From: Magnetospirillum moscoviense
GTDB taxonomy: Bacteria; Pseudomonadota; Alphaproteobacteria; Rhodospirillales; Magnetospirillaceae
NCBI RefSeq assembly: GCF_001650635.1
Contig: NZ_LWQU01000207.1
Span: forward strand, 20,058-84,057
Length of the DNA stretch: 64,000 bases
Direction: 5' to 3'
Below the pieces are notes generated by a model that worked only from the letters and a program-made list of their open reading frames with translations, did not search any database and had not been told where the DNA came from. The translations under genes were made by a program, and so were the position numbers. This document shows, piece after piece, positions 45,006-53,810 of the stretch. Numbering within the stretch: position 1 is the first letter of the stretch; each line of letters begins with the position of its first letter.

Positions 45006-45299
45006 ATGGGCAATCTGGACCGACTGCGCGCGCATCGCGACGAAATCCTGTCCCTGGCCTCCAGGTTCGGCGCTCGTAACTTGCGCGTCTTCGGCTCGGT
45101 CGCCCGGGACGAGGACAATCCGTCCAGCGACATCGATTTGCTGGTCGAGTGGAGTGATCAGGCCAGCCTGACCGATTGGGTCGGGTTCCAACAGGAAGCC
45201 GAGCGGGTCCTGGGGACGAGGGTCGATGTCGTCTCCGAGGCTTCGTTGCACTGGTATGTTCGCGACAAGATTCTGGCGGAAGCCCGCCCGCTGCCATGA
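45006..45299 (+). CDS. MNT-type minimal nucleotidyltransferase (antitoxin-like)
   Basis: A 97-residue nucleotidyltransferase. The active site is complete: VFGSVARDEDNPSSDIDLLVE with the GSxxR...DxD pattern. In HEPN/MNT toxin-antitoxin pairs this protein neutralises the HEPN RNase, in known cases by attaching AMP to it. ATG at 45006 fits the family start. Its stop overlaps the ATG of a broken HEPN gene by 4 nt. Confidence 0.88.
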   Translation: MGNLDRLRAHRDEILSLASRFGARNLRVFGSVARDEDNPSSDIDLLVEWSDQASLTDWVGFQQEAERVLGTRVDVVSEASLHWYVRDKILAEARPLP

Positions 45300-45504
45300 A
45301 GGACCCCCGCCTTTAGCGGCGCAGCGTCTGCCCGACGACGTCAAGGCACGGCACCCCGAGATTCCATGGCAAAGAATTGCCGGTTTTCGCAACATCCTGG
45401 TGCACGACTATCTTGGCGGGATCGACAATTCGCTGGTCTGGCGGGTGATCCAGGACGAATTGCCGCGCCTAAAGGGCGTTGTTGCCGCCGAATTGGCCGA
45501 TTAG
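45296..45504 (+). pseudogene. HEPN (DUF86) toxin gene with internal deletion
   Basis: The ATG at 45296 overlaps the antitoxin stop and reads MKDPRL, the usual DUF86 opening, then hits TAG. In another frame the sequence resumes as QRLPDDVKARHPEIPWQRIAGFRNILVHDYLGG, the C-terminal half of DUF86 with its RNase motif R-N-(x3)-H intact, ending at 45504. About 45-50 residues of the N-terminal half are missing, and the frame shifts at the junction. No good start exists for the remnant alone. The toxin is therefore probably dead. Confidence 0.82.
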
Positions 45505-46274
45505 GCCCCGTTCTCGCGCTTTTCCACCCGCTTCATCGACAGCACCAGGCAGATCAAGGCCCAGGCGACGGTGACCGCCAGCGACAACAGATAGGCGGGC
45601 GAGGCCAGCATGGACATGGCGTCGCCATAGAAGGGGGCGCGGATGATGTTCAGCGCGTGGTGCACCGGGTTGATCGCCATCACCACATTGATCCAGCCGG
45701 CCGCCCCCGAGACCGGGAACAGGGCGCCCGACAGCATCCACAAGGGCATCAGGAACACCATCATCACCGCATGGAAGCCCGAAGTCGATTTCATGCCCCA
45801 GGCGATCAGGAAGCCCAGGGCGGCGAAGCCGGTGCCGGTCAGCACGAAGCCGGCCAGCAGCAGCAGGAAGCCGCCGACGCTGAAGGACAATCCCAGGAAG
45901 GGGGCGGCGATGGTGAACAGCAGCACCTGGACCAGGGCGATCAGCACCGATCCCATCACCTTGCCCAGCACGATGCCCAGACGCGACACCGGGGCGACCA
46001 GCACGCCTTGCAGGAAGCCGGCGTCGCGGTCCTCGATGATGGTGATGCACGAGAAGATGCTGGCGAACAGCAGCATCATCACCATCACGCCGGGATAGAA
46101 ATATTCCAGATAGGTCATCTGCTCCATGCCGGCCGGCTTGAAGCTGGTGCCCATGCCGGCGCCCAGGAAGGCCCAGAACATCAGGGGCTGGGCGATGGCG
46201 CCGATGACCCTTTGCGGCTGGCGGGCGAAGCGGGTGAACTCGCGCTTGGCCAGCGAGACGGCGACGCGGATCAT
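45501..46274 (-). CDS. ABC-2 type transporter permease
   Basis: A 257-residue membrane protein with six helices of the ABC-2 permease type. The family marks are REFTRFARQPQRVIGAIAQPLMFWAFLG at the start and LSGALFPVSGAAGWINVVMAINPVHHALNIIR near residue 200. Translation overlaps the ATPase gene by 4 nt. Probably exports a drug, lipid or polysaccharide; the substrate is unknown. The stop overlaps the HEPN remnant by 4 nt. Confidence 0.88.
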   Translation of the reverse strand: MIRVAVSLAKREFTRFARQPQRVIGAIAQPLMFWAFLGAGMGTSFKPAGMEQMTYLEYFYPGVMVMMLLFASIFSCITIIEDRDAGFLQGVLVAPVSRLGIVLGKVMGSVLIALVQVLLFTIAAPFLGLSFSVGGFLLLLAGFVLTGTGFAALGFLIAWGMKSTSGFHAVMMVFLMPLWMLSGALFPVSGAAGWINVVMAINPVHHALNIIRAPFYGDAMSMLASPAYLLSLAVTVAWALICLVLSMKRVEKRENGA

Positions 46275-47236
46275 CGGGGTTCTCCCGGGTGGTCGGCCTG
46301 TTCGGGCATGGCCCGGCCGGTGACGTGGACGAACACGTCCTCAAGATCCGGCTGTTTGATGGAAATCGACAAGATGTCGCCCCGCCAGCGATCCAGGATC
46401 CGTTCCAGCAAGGGCAAACCCTCGCCGTTCTCGGTCTCTTCCAGGCGCAACTCGTCGCCATGGCGGCGGATCGCCAGACCCAGATGGGCGCGCAATTCGT
46501 CACCCAGATAATCGGGGTCCTTGGCGCGGACCACCACCATCTCGGTGCCGATCAGGGCCCTCAGCGCCGCCGGGCTGTCATAGGCCAGCAGGCGGCCTTC
46601 GCGCATGATGGCGACGCGGTCGACATTCTCGGCCTCGGCGAAGACGTGGCTGGTCATCAGCACCGTCATGCCCCGTTCCTTCTGCAGCCGGTGCAGGGCG
46701 TCCAGGAAAGCCCGGCGCGAGCCCGGGTCCAGCCCGGTGGTCGGCTCGTCCAGCAGCAGGACCTTGGGCCGGGTCATCATCACCTTGGCCAACTCGACCT
46801 GGCGGGCCAGGCCGCCCGACAGGGTCTCGACCTTGTCGGCTTGGCGATCCTTGAGGTCGGTCCAGGCCAGCGCGTCATCCTTGCGCGCCTGGAACTCGGG
46901 CCCGCCGATGCCGTAAAGGTCGGCATGGATGCGGATGTTTTCCGCCACCGTCAGATGCTTGTCGACCGCAGGGCTTTGGAACACCACCCCCATGATGCGC
47001 CGCACCTCGGCGCCCTGGAGGCCCAAGTCGAAGCCGCCGATGGTCACGGTTCCCCGGCTGGGGGTGGCCAGCCCGCACAGGATGCGAAACAGGGTCGATT
47101 TGCCCGACCCGTTCGGTCCCGACAGAATGGTGAACTGTCCTTCCGGCACGTCGAGCGTCAGGTCGAACAGGGCGGTTCGCTCGGGCTGTTTGCGGCCGGC
47201 GGGATAGACGTGGCGAAGCTGGTCGATGCGGATCAT
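46271..47236 (-). CDS. ABC-2 type transporter ATP-binding protein
   Basis: A 321-residue ATPase of the CcmA/NatA/DrrA type. Walker A GPNGSGKST, signature LSGGLARQVELAK, Walker B VLLLDEPTTGLDPG and switch His TSHVF are all intact. The C-terminal 90 residues form the accessory domain of this family. Four nt overlap with the permease shows coupling. Confidence 0.93.
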   Translation of the reverse strand: MIRIDQLRHVYPAGRKQPERTALFDLTLDVPEGQFTILSGPNGSGKSTLFRILCGLATPSRGTVTIGGFDLGLQGAEVRRIMGVVFQSPAVDKHLTVAENIRIHADLYGIGGPEFQARKDDALAWTDLKDRQADKVETLSGGLARQVELAKVMMTRPKVLLLDEPTTGLDPGSRRAFLDALHRLQKERGMTVLMTSHVFAEAENVDRVAIMREGRLLAYDSPAALRALIGTEMVVVRAKDPDYLGDELRAHLGLAIRRHGDELRLEETENGEGLPLLERILDRWRGDILSISIKQPDLEDVFVHVTGRAMPEQADHPGEPR

Positions 47237-47307
47237 GAGGTGCTGCTTACTTCAGGTGGCGGGCGGGCGCAAGCACCCCGGTCAAGCGCGGTAGTTTTAT
47301 AATCATT

Positions 47308-48696
47308 TTAAACTTTGCGCAAGGAACGGCAGAAGGCGGCGAAGCGGGGCGCCCATGGGCTGGCGCCGACGCTGCGCAGGTGGGCATAGGTGGCCAGGGC
47401 GTTCCTGACGATCAGCCCGTCGCGGTTCTGGCCGATGCCGGCGCCGCGCACCACCTCATAGGCGAAGCGGGCCTCGGCATCCAGATTCTCGATGCGGGAA
47501 TGGTGGAATTCGTGGGCCGGGACCACGGCGGGGCCTTGCTCCAGGCGCGGCCAGGGGAAATCGGCGGTCTCGCGCAGGCGGACATAGCCGCGCCCTTGCG
47601 GCCGTGCATGCATCACGGCGTCGCCCGGCACCAGTCCGACCATTTCGCGCCGCGTGCCGTGCCAGACGATGGCGCGCGACAGATACATCAGGCCGCCGCA
47701 CTCGGCATAGATCGGCAGGCCGGCCTGGGCCTTGTTCAGCAGGTCGGCGCGGAAGGATCGGTTGGCCTCGAGCCGTTCGGCCGAGGTCTCGGGGAAGCCG
47801 CCGCCGATGAACAAACCGTCCAGATCGTCGGGCAGGGTGGAATCGGACAGCGCGTTCAGGAACACCAGTTCGGCGCCGGCCGCCTTCAGGGCATCGAAAT
47901 CGTCGGGATAATAGAAGCCGAAGGCGGGATCCTTCAGCACGCCGATCCGCAAATCCGGCGCCGGCCACGCGGCGGGCGAGGGGAACACTTCCGTCTCGGG
48001 CGCGGTGGCGGCCAGGGCGATGATGGCGTCCAGATCGACCTGGGCGGCGACGCAGGCCTGCAAACTGGCGATGGCGGCGGCGGCCTCGGCCGCCTCGTTG
48101 GCCGGGACCAGGCCCAGATGGCGTTCCATGATCTCCATCTCGGGCGAACGATGGACGGCGCCGACCACCGGAATGCCGGTGTAATGGGCGACCACGTCGC
48201 GCAGCTTCCTCTCGTGCCGGGGGCCGCCGACCTTGTTGAGGATCACGCCTGCGATGCGGATGGAATCGTCGAAGGCCTGATAGCCCTTCAACAGGGGCGC
48301 GATGCCCCGGGTCATGCCGGTGGTATCGACCACCAGCACCACCGGCGCCTCCAGCCAGGCGGCCAGGCTGGCGCTGGAATTGGACCCTTCCAGATCCATG
48401 CCGTCGAACAGGCCCTTATTGCCCTCGATCAGGCTGATGTCGGCGCCGCGGCTGTAACGCTCGAAGCTTTCGCGGATCAGCTTGGGCGGCTGGGTGTGGA
48501 AGTCCAGATTGCGGCAGGTGCGACCGCAGGCGGCCGACAGCCACAAGGGGTCGATATAGTCCGGTCCCTTCTTGAACGGCTGGACCGCCAGCCCCCGGGC
48601 GGCCAAGGCGGCGGCCAGCCCGACGGTGACGGTGGTCTTGCCCGAGGATTTATGCGCCGCCGAGATCAGCAGGCGCGGGGCGTGGCGAGTGTTCAT
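47308..48696 (-). CDS. cobB: Cobyrinate a,c-diamide synthase
   Basis: Corrin-ring amidase of cobalamin synthesis using glutamine and ATP. The 462-residue protein has an N-terminal P-loop-like ISAAHKSSGKTTVTVGL, KKGPDYIDP, LIEGNKGLFDG, and a glutamine amidotransferase domain with the catalytic Cys in YAECGGLMYLS. ATG at 48696 has GGGAAGG about 10 nt upstream, but that sequence is the loop of a perfect 11-bp hairpin that also covers part of the start codon. No B12 riboswitch is seen. No other cob genes are in the window. Confidence 0.94.
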   Translation of the reverse strand: MNTRHAPRLLISAAHKSSGKTTVTVGLAAALAARGLAVQPFKKGPDYIDPLWLSAACGRTCRNLDFHTQPPKLIRESFERYSRGADISLIEGNKGLFDGMDLEGSNSSASLAAWLEAPVVLVVDTTGMTRGIAPLLKGYQAFDDSIRIAGVILNKVGGPRHERKLRDVVAHYTGIPVVGAVHRSPEMEIMERHLGLVPANEAAEAAAAIASLQACVAAQVDLDAIIALAATAPETEVFPSPAAWPAPDLRIGVLKDPAFGFYYPDDFDALKAAGAELVFLNALSDSTLPDDLDGLFIGGGFPETSAERLEANRSFRADLLNKAQAGLPIYAECGGLMYLSRAIVWHGTRREMVGLVPGDAVMHARPQGRGYVRLRETADFPWPRLEQGPAVVPAHEFHHSRIENLDAEARFAYEVVRGAGIGQNRDGLIVRNALATYAHLRSVGASPWAPRFAAFCRSLRKV

Positions 48697-48764
48697 GCCC
48701 GTGGGCCTTCCCACGGGCATGCGGCCGCCATTGAGGCGGCGGCCAAGGGCGCGGATGCGCCCGC
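48695..48764. repeat. REP-like unit with hairpin over the cobB start; second copy of the 41-bp repeat
   Basis: ATGCCCGTGGG (48695-48705), a 4-nt loop and CCCACGGGCAT (48710-48720) form a perfect 11-bp stem. It is followed at 48724-48764 by the 41-bp double-palindrome unit also found at 24928-24968 (one difference, A for C). In the cobB message the hairpin loop holds the ribosome-site AAGG and the stem reaches the first two bases of the start codon. Confidence 0.8.
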
Positions 48765-48784
48765 CCGGCGAGGGCAAACCAAGT

Positions 48785-49813
48785 TCACACCGCCCCCGGG
48801 ATGCGGGTCTTGATGCGGTCGCGCCACATCGCCTGGGCCGCCCCTTCGGCCTCGGCCACCGAGGCGGCACGGCCGGAATAGCGCAGCACGATGGCGATGG
48901 TGCCGGCGATGGCGGCCGCCGCCACCTCGTCCTTGTCCTCGCCGGTCCACAGCGCCTTCAGGCGCGGCAGCTCCAGCCCGTCCTCCTTGTCGCGGGTGCC
49001 GGCGATCAGGGCCGGCCATTCCTCGGTGCCGGGCTGGCCGTCGGCCAGGAAGGCCACCGTGCAATCCTTCTCGGGCCGGCGCTCGACCTCGCCGCCATCG
49101 CCCTTGAACACCGCCGCGAAACGCTCGCCCATCAGGCGCGAGCCTTCCTGGTGCACCGGCATATAGGGCGGGTGGGTGACGCCGTTGATGGTGAAGGCGG
49201 CGCCAAACGGGTTGACCATGCGTGCCACCGTGTGGATCGGCGAGCGCAGCCCCAGCAACTGGCGCAGCCCCATCACCTGATGCAGGCGGGGCGACAAGTT
49301 CTCCAGGGTCATGTAGGCGAAATTGTGGGCGCGCAGCTGGGCGCAGGCCTGCTCGGCGCTGGTGGCGGCCGGCACCCCCAGCGAGGCCAGGGCCTCGGAC
49401 GAATAGACCCGGCCGGCGGTGTGGTTCTCGGCCCCGTGCATGAACACCGAAATGCCGTGCTGGGCCAGGGTCAGCGCCGCCAGCAGGTAATGCGGCAATT
49501 GCCGCGACTTGCCGGCATAGGACGCCCAGTCCACGTCCACCTTGGGGGCGTCGGCCGGCAGTTGGATGGAGTCCTTGATGGCCAAGGCCAGGCCGGCCGC
49601 TTCCTCGGGCAGTTCGGTCTTGACCCGCAGCAGGCACAGGAAGGCGCCCAGCTGCGCCTGTTCGACCTCGCCCTTCATGATCATGGTCATGGCGGCGCGG
49701 GCCTCGTCCATGGTCAGCGGCCGCGACAGGTTGGGGCCCTTGCCGAGAATGCGGACATATTGCGCGAAGGGATGTTCCTGCGGCGTGGCGCCATGTGCAC
49801 GGGGGTGAGCCAA
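48785..49813 (-). CDS. TrpD2/YbiB-like phosphoribosyltransferase family protein
   Basis: A 342-residue member of the anthranilate phosphoribosyltransferase-like (TrpD2) family, which binds nucleic acid rather than anthranilate in studied cases. FAQYVRILGKGPNLSRPLTMDEA, MTMIMKGEVEQAQLGAFL and FMHGAENHTAGRVYSSEALASLGV correspond to the TrpD fold. Start is TTG at 49813 with AAGGAAG 7 nt upstream; no in-frame ATG or GTG lies nearby. It is upstream of cobB, separated by the REP unit. Confidence 0.83.
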   Translation of the reverse strand: MAHPRAHGATPQEHPFAQYVRILGKGPNLSRPLTMDEARAAMTMIMKGEVEQAQLGAFLCLLRVKTELPEEAAGLALAIKDSIQLPADAPKVDVDWASYAGKSRQLPHYLLAALTLAQHGISVFMHGAENHTAGRVYSSEALASLGVPAATSAEQACAQLRAHNFAYMTLENLSPRLHQVMGLRQLLGLRSPIHTVARMVNPFGAAFTINGVTHPPYMPVHQEGSRLMGERFAAVFKGDGGEVERRPEKDCTVAFLADGQPGTEEWPALIAGTRDKEDGLELPRLKALWTGEDKDEVAAAAIAGTIAIVLRYSGRAASVAEAEGAAQAMWRDRIKTRIPGAV

Positions 49814-49888
49814 AGCCTGTCTTCCTTGATCCAGTGGGGCGGCGGATAAGGTTCAGTTTATCCTGATATGCCGGGGGCGGCGCAAGCC

Positions 49889-49934
49889 TTGACCGTGCCG
49901 CCGCGCACGGTCTATAAAACTGAACCGTTCAGTT
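49889..49934 (+). promoter_or_regulatory. Promoter and TetR-type operator of the emrAB-like operon
   Basis: TTGACC (49889-49894) and TATAAA (49913-49918) are 18 nt apart. The perfect palindrome AACTGAAC-C-GTTCAGTT covers 49918-49934, directly over the expected transcription start, 11 nt before the ATG. A half-site GGTTCAGTTTA lies at about 49850. Size and symmetry fit a TetR-family repressor. No TetR gene is adjacent in this window. Confidence 0.72.
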
Positions 49935-49945
49935 CAGAGTCTGCC

Positions 49946-50965
49946 ATGAAAAAGCGCCTGTTCCCCCTGTTGGCCGTCCTGGTCCTTGTCAGCGCCTTCT
50001 TCGGCTGGCGGTGGTGGACCGATCTGCGTTTCGAGCAGACGACCGACGATGCCTATGTCGAAGGCGACATCACCCACCTGTCGGCCAAGGTGGCCGGCCA
50101 TGTCGCGGCGGTGCTGGCCGCCGACAATCAGGCGGTCAAGGCGGGCGAGATGCTGCTGAGGCTCGACGACCGCGACCAGCGGGCCAGGCGCGACGAGGCG
50201 GCGGCCCTGGTGGCGGCGCGGGCGGCGCAACTCGAGCAATTGGACGACAAGGTCGCGGTGCAACTGGCGCTGCTGACCCAGGCCGGGGCCGGCATCTCGG
50301 CGGCCCAGGCCGATCTGGTGCGCAGCCGCGCCGATCTGGAACGCACCCGCGCCCTGGTGCGCGACGATTATGTCAGCCGCCAGCGCTTCGACAAGGAAAC
50401 CGCCGACGCCGCCAAGGCCGAGGCCGGGCTGAAGGGCTCGGCGGCCGGGGCCAACGCCGCCAAGCGGCAGGTGGCGGTGCTGGAAAGCGACCGCGCCATC
50501 GCCATCGCCCAGTTGGATCAGGCCAAGGCGCAATTGGCCCTGGCCGAAAGCGACGTTGACGCCACCATCATCCGCGCCCCCATCGACGGCATCGTCGGCA
50601 ACCGGGCGGCCCGGGTCGGGTCCTATGTGCGGCCCGGCCAGCATCTGCTGACGGTGGTGCCGGTCGTCGGCCTGTGGGTCGAGGCCAATTTCAAGGAAAC
50701 CCAGCTGACCCGCATCCGTCCCGGCCAAGTCGCGCACCTGAAGGTCGATGCCTTTCCCGATGTGGAATTGATCGGCCGGGTCGCCAGCTTCTCGCCGGCC
50801 TCGGGCGCCAAGTTCAGCCTGCTGCCGCCGGAAAACGCCACCGGCAACTTCACCAAGGTGGTGCAACGGGTGCCGGTGCGCATCGAACTGGCGGCCGACC
50901 ATCCGCTGATCGGGCGCCTGGCGCCGGGTCTGTCGGTGGTGGCGACGGTGCGGACCGGGCCATGA
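49946..50965 (+). CDS. emrA: EmrA-type membrane fusion protein
   Basis: A 339-residue periplasmic adaptor of a three-part efflux pump. One N-terminal membrane helix (about 7-25), then DDAYVEGDITHLSAKVAGHV (biotinyl-lipoyl part), a long coiled-coil hairpin (about 75-200) and IRAPIDGIVGNRAARVGSYVRPGQ for the second lipoyl half. ATG at 49946. Overlaps the transporter start by 4 nt (ATGA). Likely repressed through the palindrome upstream. Confidence 0.9.
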   Translation: MKKRLFPLLAVLVLVSAFFGWRWWTDLRFEQTTDDAYVEGDITHLSAKVAGHVAAVLAADNQAVKAGEMLLRLDDRDQRARRDEAAALVAARAAQLEQLDDKVAVQLALLTQAGAGISAAQADLVRSRADLERTRALVRDDYVSRQRFDKETADAAKAEAGLKGSAAGANAAKRQVAVLESDRAIAIAQLDQAKAQLALAESDVDATIIRAPIDGIVGNRAARVGSYVRPGQHLLTVVPVVGLWVEANFKETQLTRIRPGQVAHLKVDAFPDVELIGRVASFSPASGAKFSLLPPENATGNFTKVVQRVPVRIELAADHPLIGRLAPGLSVVATVRTGP

Positions 50966-52542
50966 GCCCGGCCGATCCGCGCCTTTCGGTCCGCCCCGAG
51001 GACCGGGTGGTGTCGGTCCGCGACTGGATCGGCTTCATGGCCATGGTGCTGGGCATGTTCATGGCGATCCTGGACATCCAGATCGTCGCCAGCTCGATCG
51101 CCCAGATCCAGGCCGGCCTGTCGGCCTCGGCGGACGAGATCAGCTGGGTCCAGACCGCCTATCTGATCGCCGAGGTGGTGATGATCCCGCTGTCGGGCTG
51201 GGCGGCCAAGGTGTTCTCGACCCGCTGGCTGTTCCTGGCCTCGTGCGTCACCTTCACACTCGCCTCGGTGGCCTGCGCCATGGCCTGGAGCATCGAATCG
51301 ATGATCGTCTTTCGCGCCATCCAGGGTTTCCTGGGCGGGGCGATGATCCCCACGGTGTTCGCCACCTCGTACCTGATGTTCCCGCCCCGCAGCCAGGCCG
51401 GCATCTCGGTGCTGATCGGGCTGGTGGCGACCATGGCGCCGACGCTGGGGCCGACCCTGGGCGGCTGGCTGACCGAGGCGTTCAGTTGGCACTGGCTGTT
51501 CCTGATCAACATCGTCCCCGGCCTGGCTGTGGCGACCCTGGTCTGGACCTTCGTCGATGTCGATCGGCCGCGCCTGTCGATGCTGAAGGGCTTCGACATG
51601 GCCGGCATCGTGCTGGTCGCCCTGTTCCTGGGCTCGCTGCAATACATCCTGGAGGAAGGCCCCGGCGACGATTGGTTCGACGAGCCGAAGATCGTGGTGA
51701 TGTCGGCTTTGTGCGCCGTCGCCGGCCTGGCCTTCCTGTGGCGCGAGCTGACCTGCGCCCAGCCGGTGGTCGAGTTGAAGGCCTTCGCCGACCGCAATTT
51801 CGCCGTGGGATGCCTGTACAGCTTCATCATCGGCATCGGCCTTTACGGCTCGGTCTATGTGATCCCGCTGTTCCTGGGCCGGGTGCGCGGCTATTCCGCC
51901 CTGGAAATCGGCCTGACCATGATGGTCACCGGCGCCTTTCAGTTCCTGTCGGCGCCGTTGGCCGGCAATCTGGCCCGCCACATCGACCTGCGCGCCATGC
52001 TGGGGTTGGGCCTGGGCCTGTTCGGGGCCGGCCTGTGGCTGAACCATGTGCTGACCAGCGAATGGGGCTATTGGGAAATGTTCCTGCCCCAGGCCGTCCG
52101 CGGCCTGTCCTTGATGTTCTGCTTCGTGCCGATCAACGCGGTGGCCTTGGGCCATCTGGCCCCGGCGGCGGTGCAGAACGCGTCCGGGCTTTACAATCTG
52201 ATGCGCAATCTGGGCGGCGCCATCGGCCTGGCCGCCATCACCACCACCTTGGGCGATCGCGTCGATTTCCACTATGCCCGGCTGGCGGAAAAGGTGACCT
52301 GGGACAATCTGGAAGCGGTGACCCGCCTGGGCGAGATTTCCGCCCGCATGGCGGCGATGGTTCCCGGTGATCCCGATCAGGCGGCCCTGAAGGTGCTGGT
52401 CAACCTGACCAAGCAGCAGGCCATGACCATGGCCTTCGGCGACGTCTTGCTGGGCATGAGCCTGGTATTCGTTGCCGGGTTGCTGCTGATGCCGCTGGTC
52501 CACAAGGTCGGCCACCCGTCGGCGGGTGGCGGCGGGCACTGA
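50962..52542 (+). CDS. emrB: DHA2-family (EmrB/QacA) multidrug transporter
   Basis: A 526-residue major facilitator with 14 helices. Motif C region GLVATMAPTLGPTLGGWLTEAFSWHWLFLINIVPG and motif D1-like MFMAILDIQIVASSIAQIQ are typical of EmrB. It exports drugs or small organic acids together with the adaptor gene. Start overlaps emrA stop. Confidence 0.93.
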   Translation: MSPADPRLSVRPEDRVVSVRDWIGFMAMVLGMFMAILDIQIVASSIAQIQAGLSASADEISWVQTAYLIAEVVMIPLSGWAAKVFSTRWLFLASCVTFTLASVACAMAWSIESMIVFRAIQGFLGGAMIPTVFATSYLMFPPRSQAGISVLIGLVATMAPTLGPTLGGWLTEAFSWHWLFLINIVPGLAVATLVWTFVDVDRPRLSMLKGFDMAGIVLVALFLGSLQYILEEGPGDDWFDEPKIVVMSALCAVAGLAFLWRELTCAQPVVELKAFADRNFAVGCLYSFIIGIGLYGSVYVIPLFLGRVRGYSALEIGLTMMVTGAFQFLSAPLAGNLARHIDLRAMLGLGLGLFGAGLWLNHVLTSEWGYWEMFLPQAVRGLSLMFCFVPINAVALGHLAPAAVQNASGLYNLMRNLGGAIGLAAITTTLGDRVDFHYARLAEKVTWDNLEAVTRLGEISARMAAMVPGDPDQAALKVLVNLTKQQAMTMAFGDVLLGMSLVFVAGLLLMPLVHKVGHPSAGGGGH

Positions 52543-52763
52543 ATTTGGCCAATCAACCCTCTGATGAGGCGATCAACAGAAAGCGGGCGATGGATGGTAC
52601 CTGAACGCTTTCAGCGGCGCCGCCTCCCAATCGGACGGGGAGCGACAGTCGCGGCGGCGTTCTTGGCATTCCTATTGCATTCGCGAATGTCACAAGCCGG
52701 CTCTCCCGAGTGCGCTTAGGTGCGCCTCAGTTCAGAAAAACGGGTTAATTCCTATGGGATAGA

Positions 52764-52839
52764 TGGTGCCGGCGGAGGGACTCGAACCCCCGACCTTGGC
52801 TTTACGAAAGCCCTGCTCTACCAACTGAGCTACGCCGGC
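52764..52839 (-). tRNA. tRNA-Thr (anticodon CGU)
   Basis: Read on the minus strand from 52839, the cloverleaf is complete: acceptor GCCGGCG with CGCCGGC, D-arm AGCTCAGTTGGTAGAGC, anticodon loop TTCGTAA (CGT, reading ACG), T-arm with GGTTCGAGTCC, and encoded CCA at 52766-52764. The top pair of the anticodon stem is a G-A mismatch (27-43). 76 nt in all. Confidence 0.95.
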
Positions 52840-52913
52840 ATCAAGGGCGGCGCCCAAGTTCAGGCACCGCGAAGGCCCGGAAGTTATCCGCAGCCAAAGA
52901 CAAAAGCAAGGGG

Positions 52914-53318
52914 TCAGGGACGGACGAACCGGGCCCGGGCGCCTCGCTCGATGGCCGCGGCAACCAGGCGGTCGACCTCCAGCTTGTGGCGGATCAGTTC
53001 CAGCAAGCGCATCACCTCGGGATGGGCTTCGCCGTCCGAGGCGGCCACGTCGCAGGCCAGCGCATAGGCGGTTTCGCGCAGCCAGGCCGGCAGCGACGCC
53101 TTGATGACGTCCAGCGCCCCGGCCATCCCGGCTTCCGAATCCAGCAACTCGGCGCAGGCCGCCGTGGTCTTGATCAGCAGCGCCGGATCGTACTCGCGAA
53201 AGATCGGCAGAAAGCGGACGATTTCACCAATGGTTTCCAGTTCGGCGTCGGTCATGTCACCGTCACACGCGGAAACCATCACCATGACGTAAACCAGACC
53301 TGCGTGATGGCTGAGCAT
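52914..53318 (-). CDS. TerB-like (tellurite-resistance type) family protein
   Basis: A 134-residue helical protein. VMVMVSACDGDMTDAELETIGEIV and YALACDVAASDGEAHPEVMRLLELIRHKL match the two acidic D-G-x-x-x-x-E segments of the TerB family, which may hold metal ions. No other ter genes are present, so tellurite resistance itself is not implied. ATG at 53318 with AAGGA upstream. Divergent from the response regulator. Confidence 0.8.
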   Translation of the reverse strand: MLSHHAGLVYVMVMVSACDGDMTDAELETIGEIVRFLPIFREYDPALLIKTTAACAELLDSEAGMAGALDVIKASLPAWLRETAYALACDVAASDGEAHPEVMRLLELIRHKLEVDRLVAAAIERGARARFVRP

Positions 53319-53444
53319 GACTTATCCTTGAAAACGGCAAACAACAGATTTCCAAGGACTTTAGGCTTGCGGCCTCACGTTCCGTCAAGCATAGAATTCC
53401 AGCGGGGTCGCGTTTGCCCGTACGGGTGACAGGAGAAGGCAGGG

Positions 53445-53810
53445 ATGGCCGCTAAAACCGTATTAGTAGTGGACGACAGTCGCGTCGCCCGCATGATGAC
53501 CCGTCACCTGATCGAGCAGAACCGACCGGGCTGGATCATCGTCGAGGCCGAGACCGGCGAGCAGGCGGTCGAGCGCTTCCAGGAAGTGCTGCCGGACTTC
53601 ACATTGATGGACGTCAACATGCCCGGCATCGACGGGCTGGAGGCCAGCCGGCGCATTCGCGCCATTGAACGGGCGGCGGTGATCACCTTGTTGACCGCCA
53701 ACATCCAGGACCCGATCCGCCACCATGCCGAAGAGATCGGCATCGGCTTCATCAACAAGCCGTTGCGTGTCGAAGCCCTGCTGGCTTTCCTGGTCGAAGA
53801 GGCGCCATGA
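53445..53810 (+). CDS. Single-domain response regulator (CheY-like)
   Basis: A 121-residue receiver. The acid pocket is D10-D11, the phospho-acceptor is D56 in TLMDVNMPG, and the Lys is in FINKPL near residue 105. No output domain. It overlaps the CheC-type gene by 4 nt (ATGA), so the latter is a natural candidate for its phosphatase. The kinase is unknown. Confidence 0.93.
   Translation: MAAKTVLVVDDSRVARMMTRHLIEQNRPGWIIVEAETGEQAVERFQEVLPDFTLMDVNMPGIDGLEASRRIRAIERAAVITLLTANIQDPIRHHAEEIGIGFINKPLRVEALLAFLVEEAP

Noticed and set aside
47237..49000. Cobalamin riboswitch upstream of cobB
   Set aside because: No B12-box-like sequence was seen; the upstream region is the REP unit and the TrpD2-like gene.
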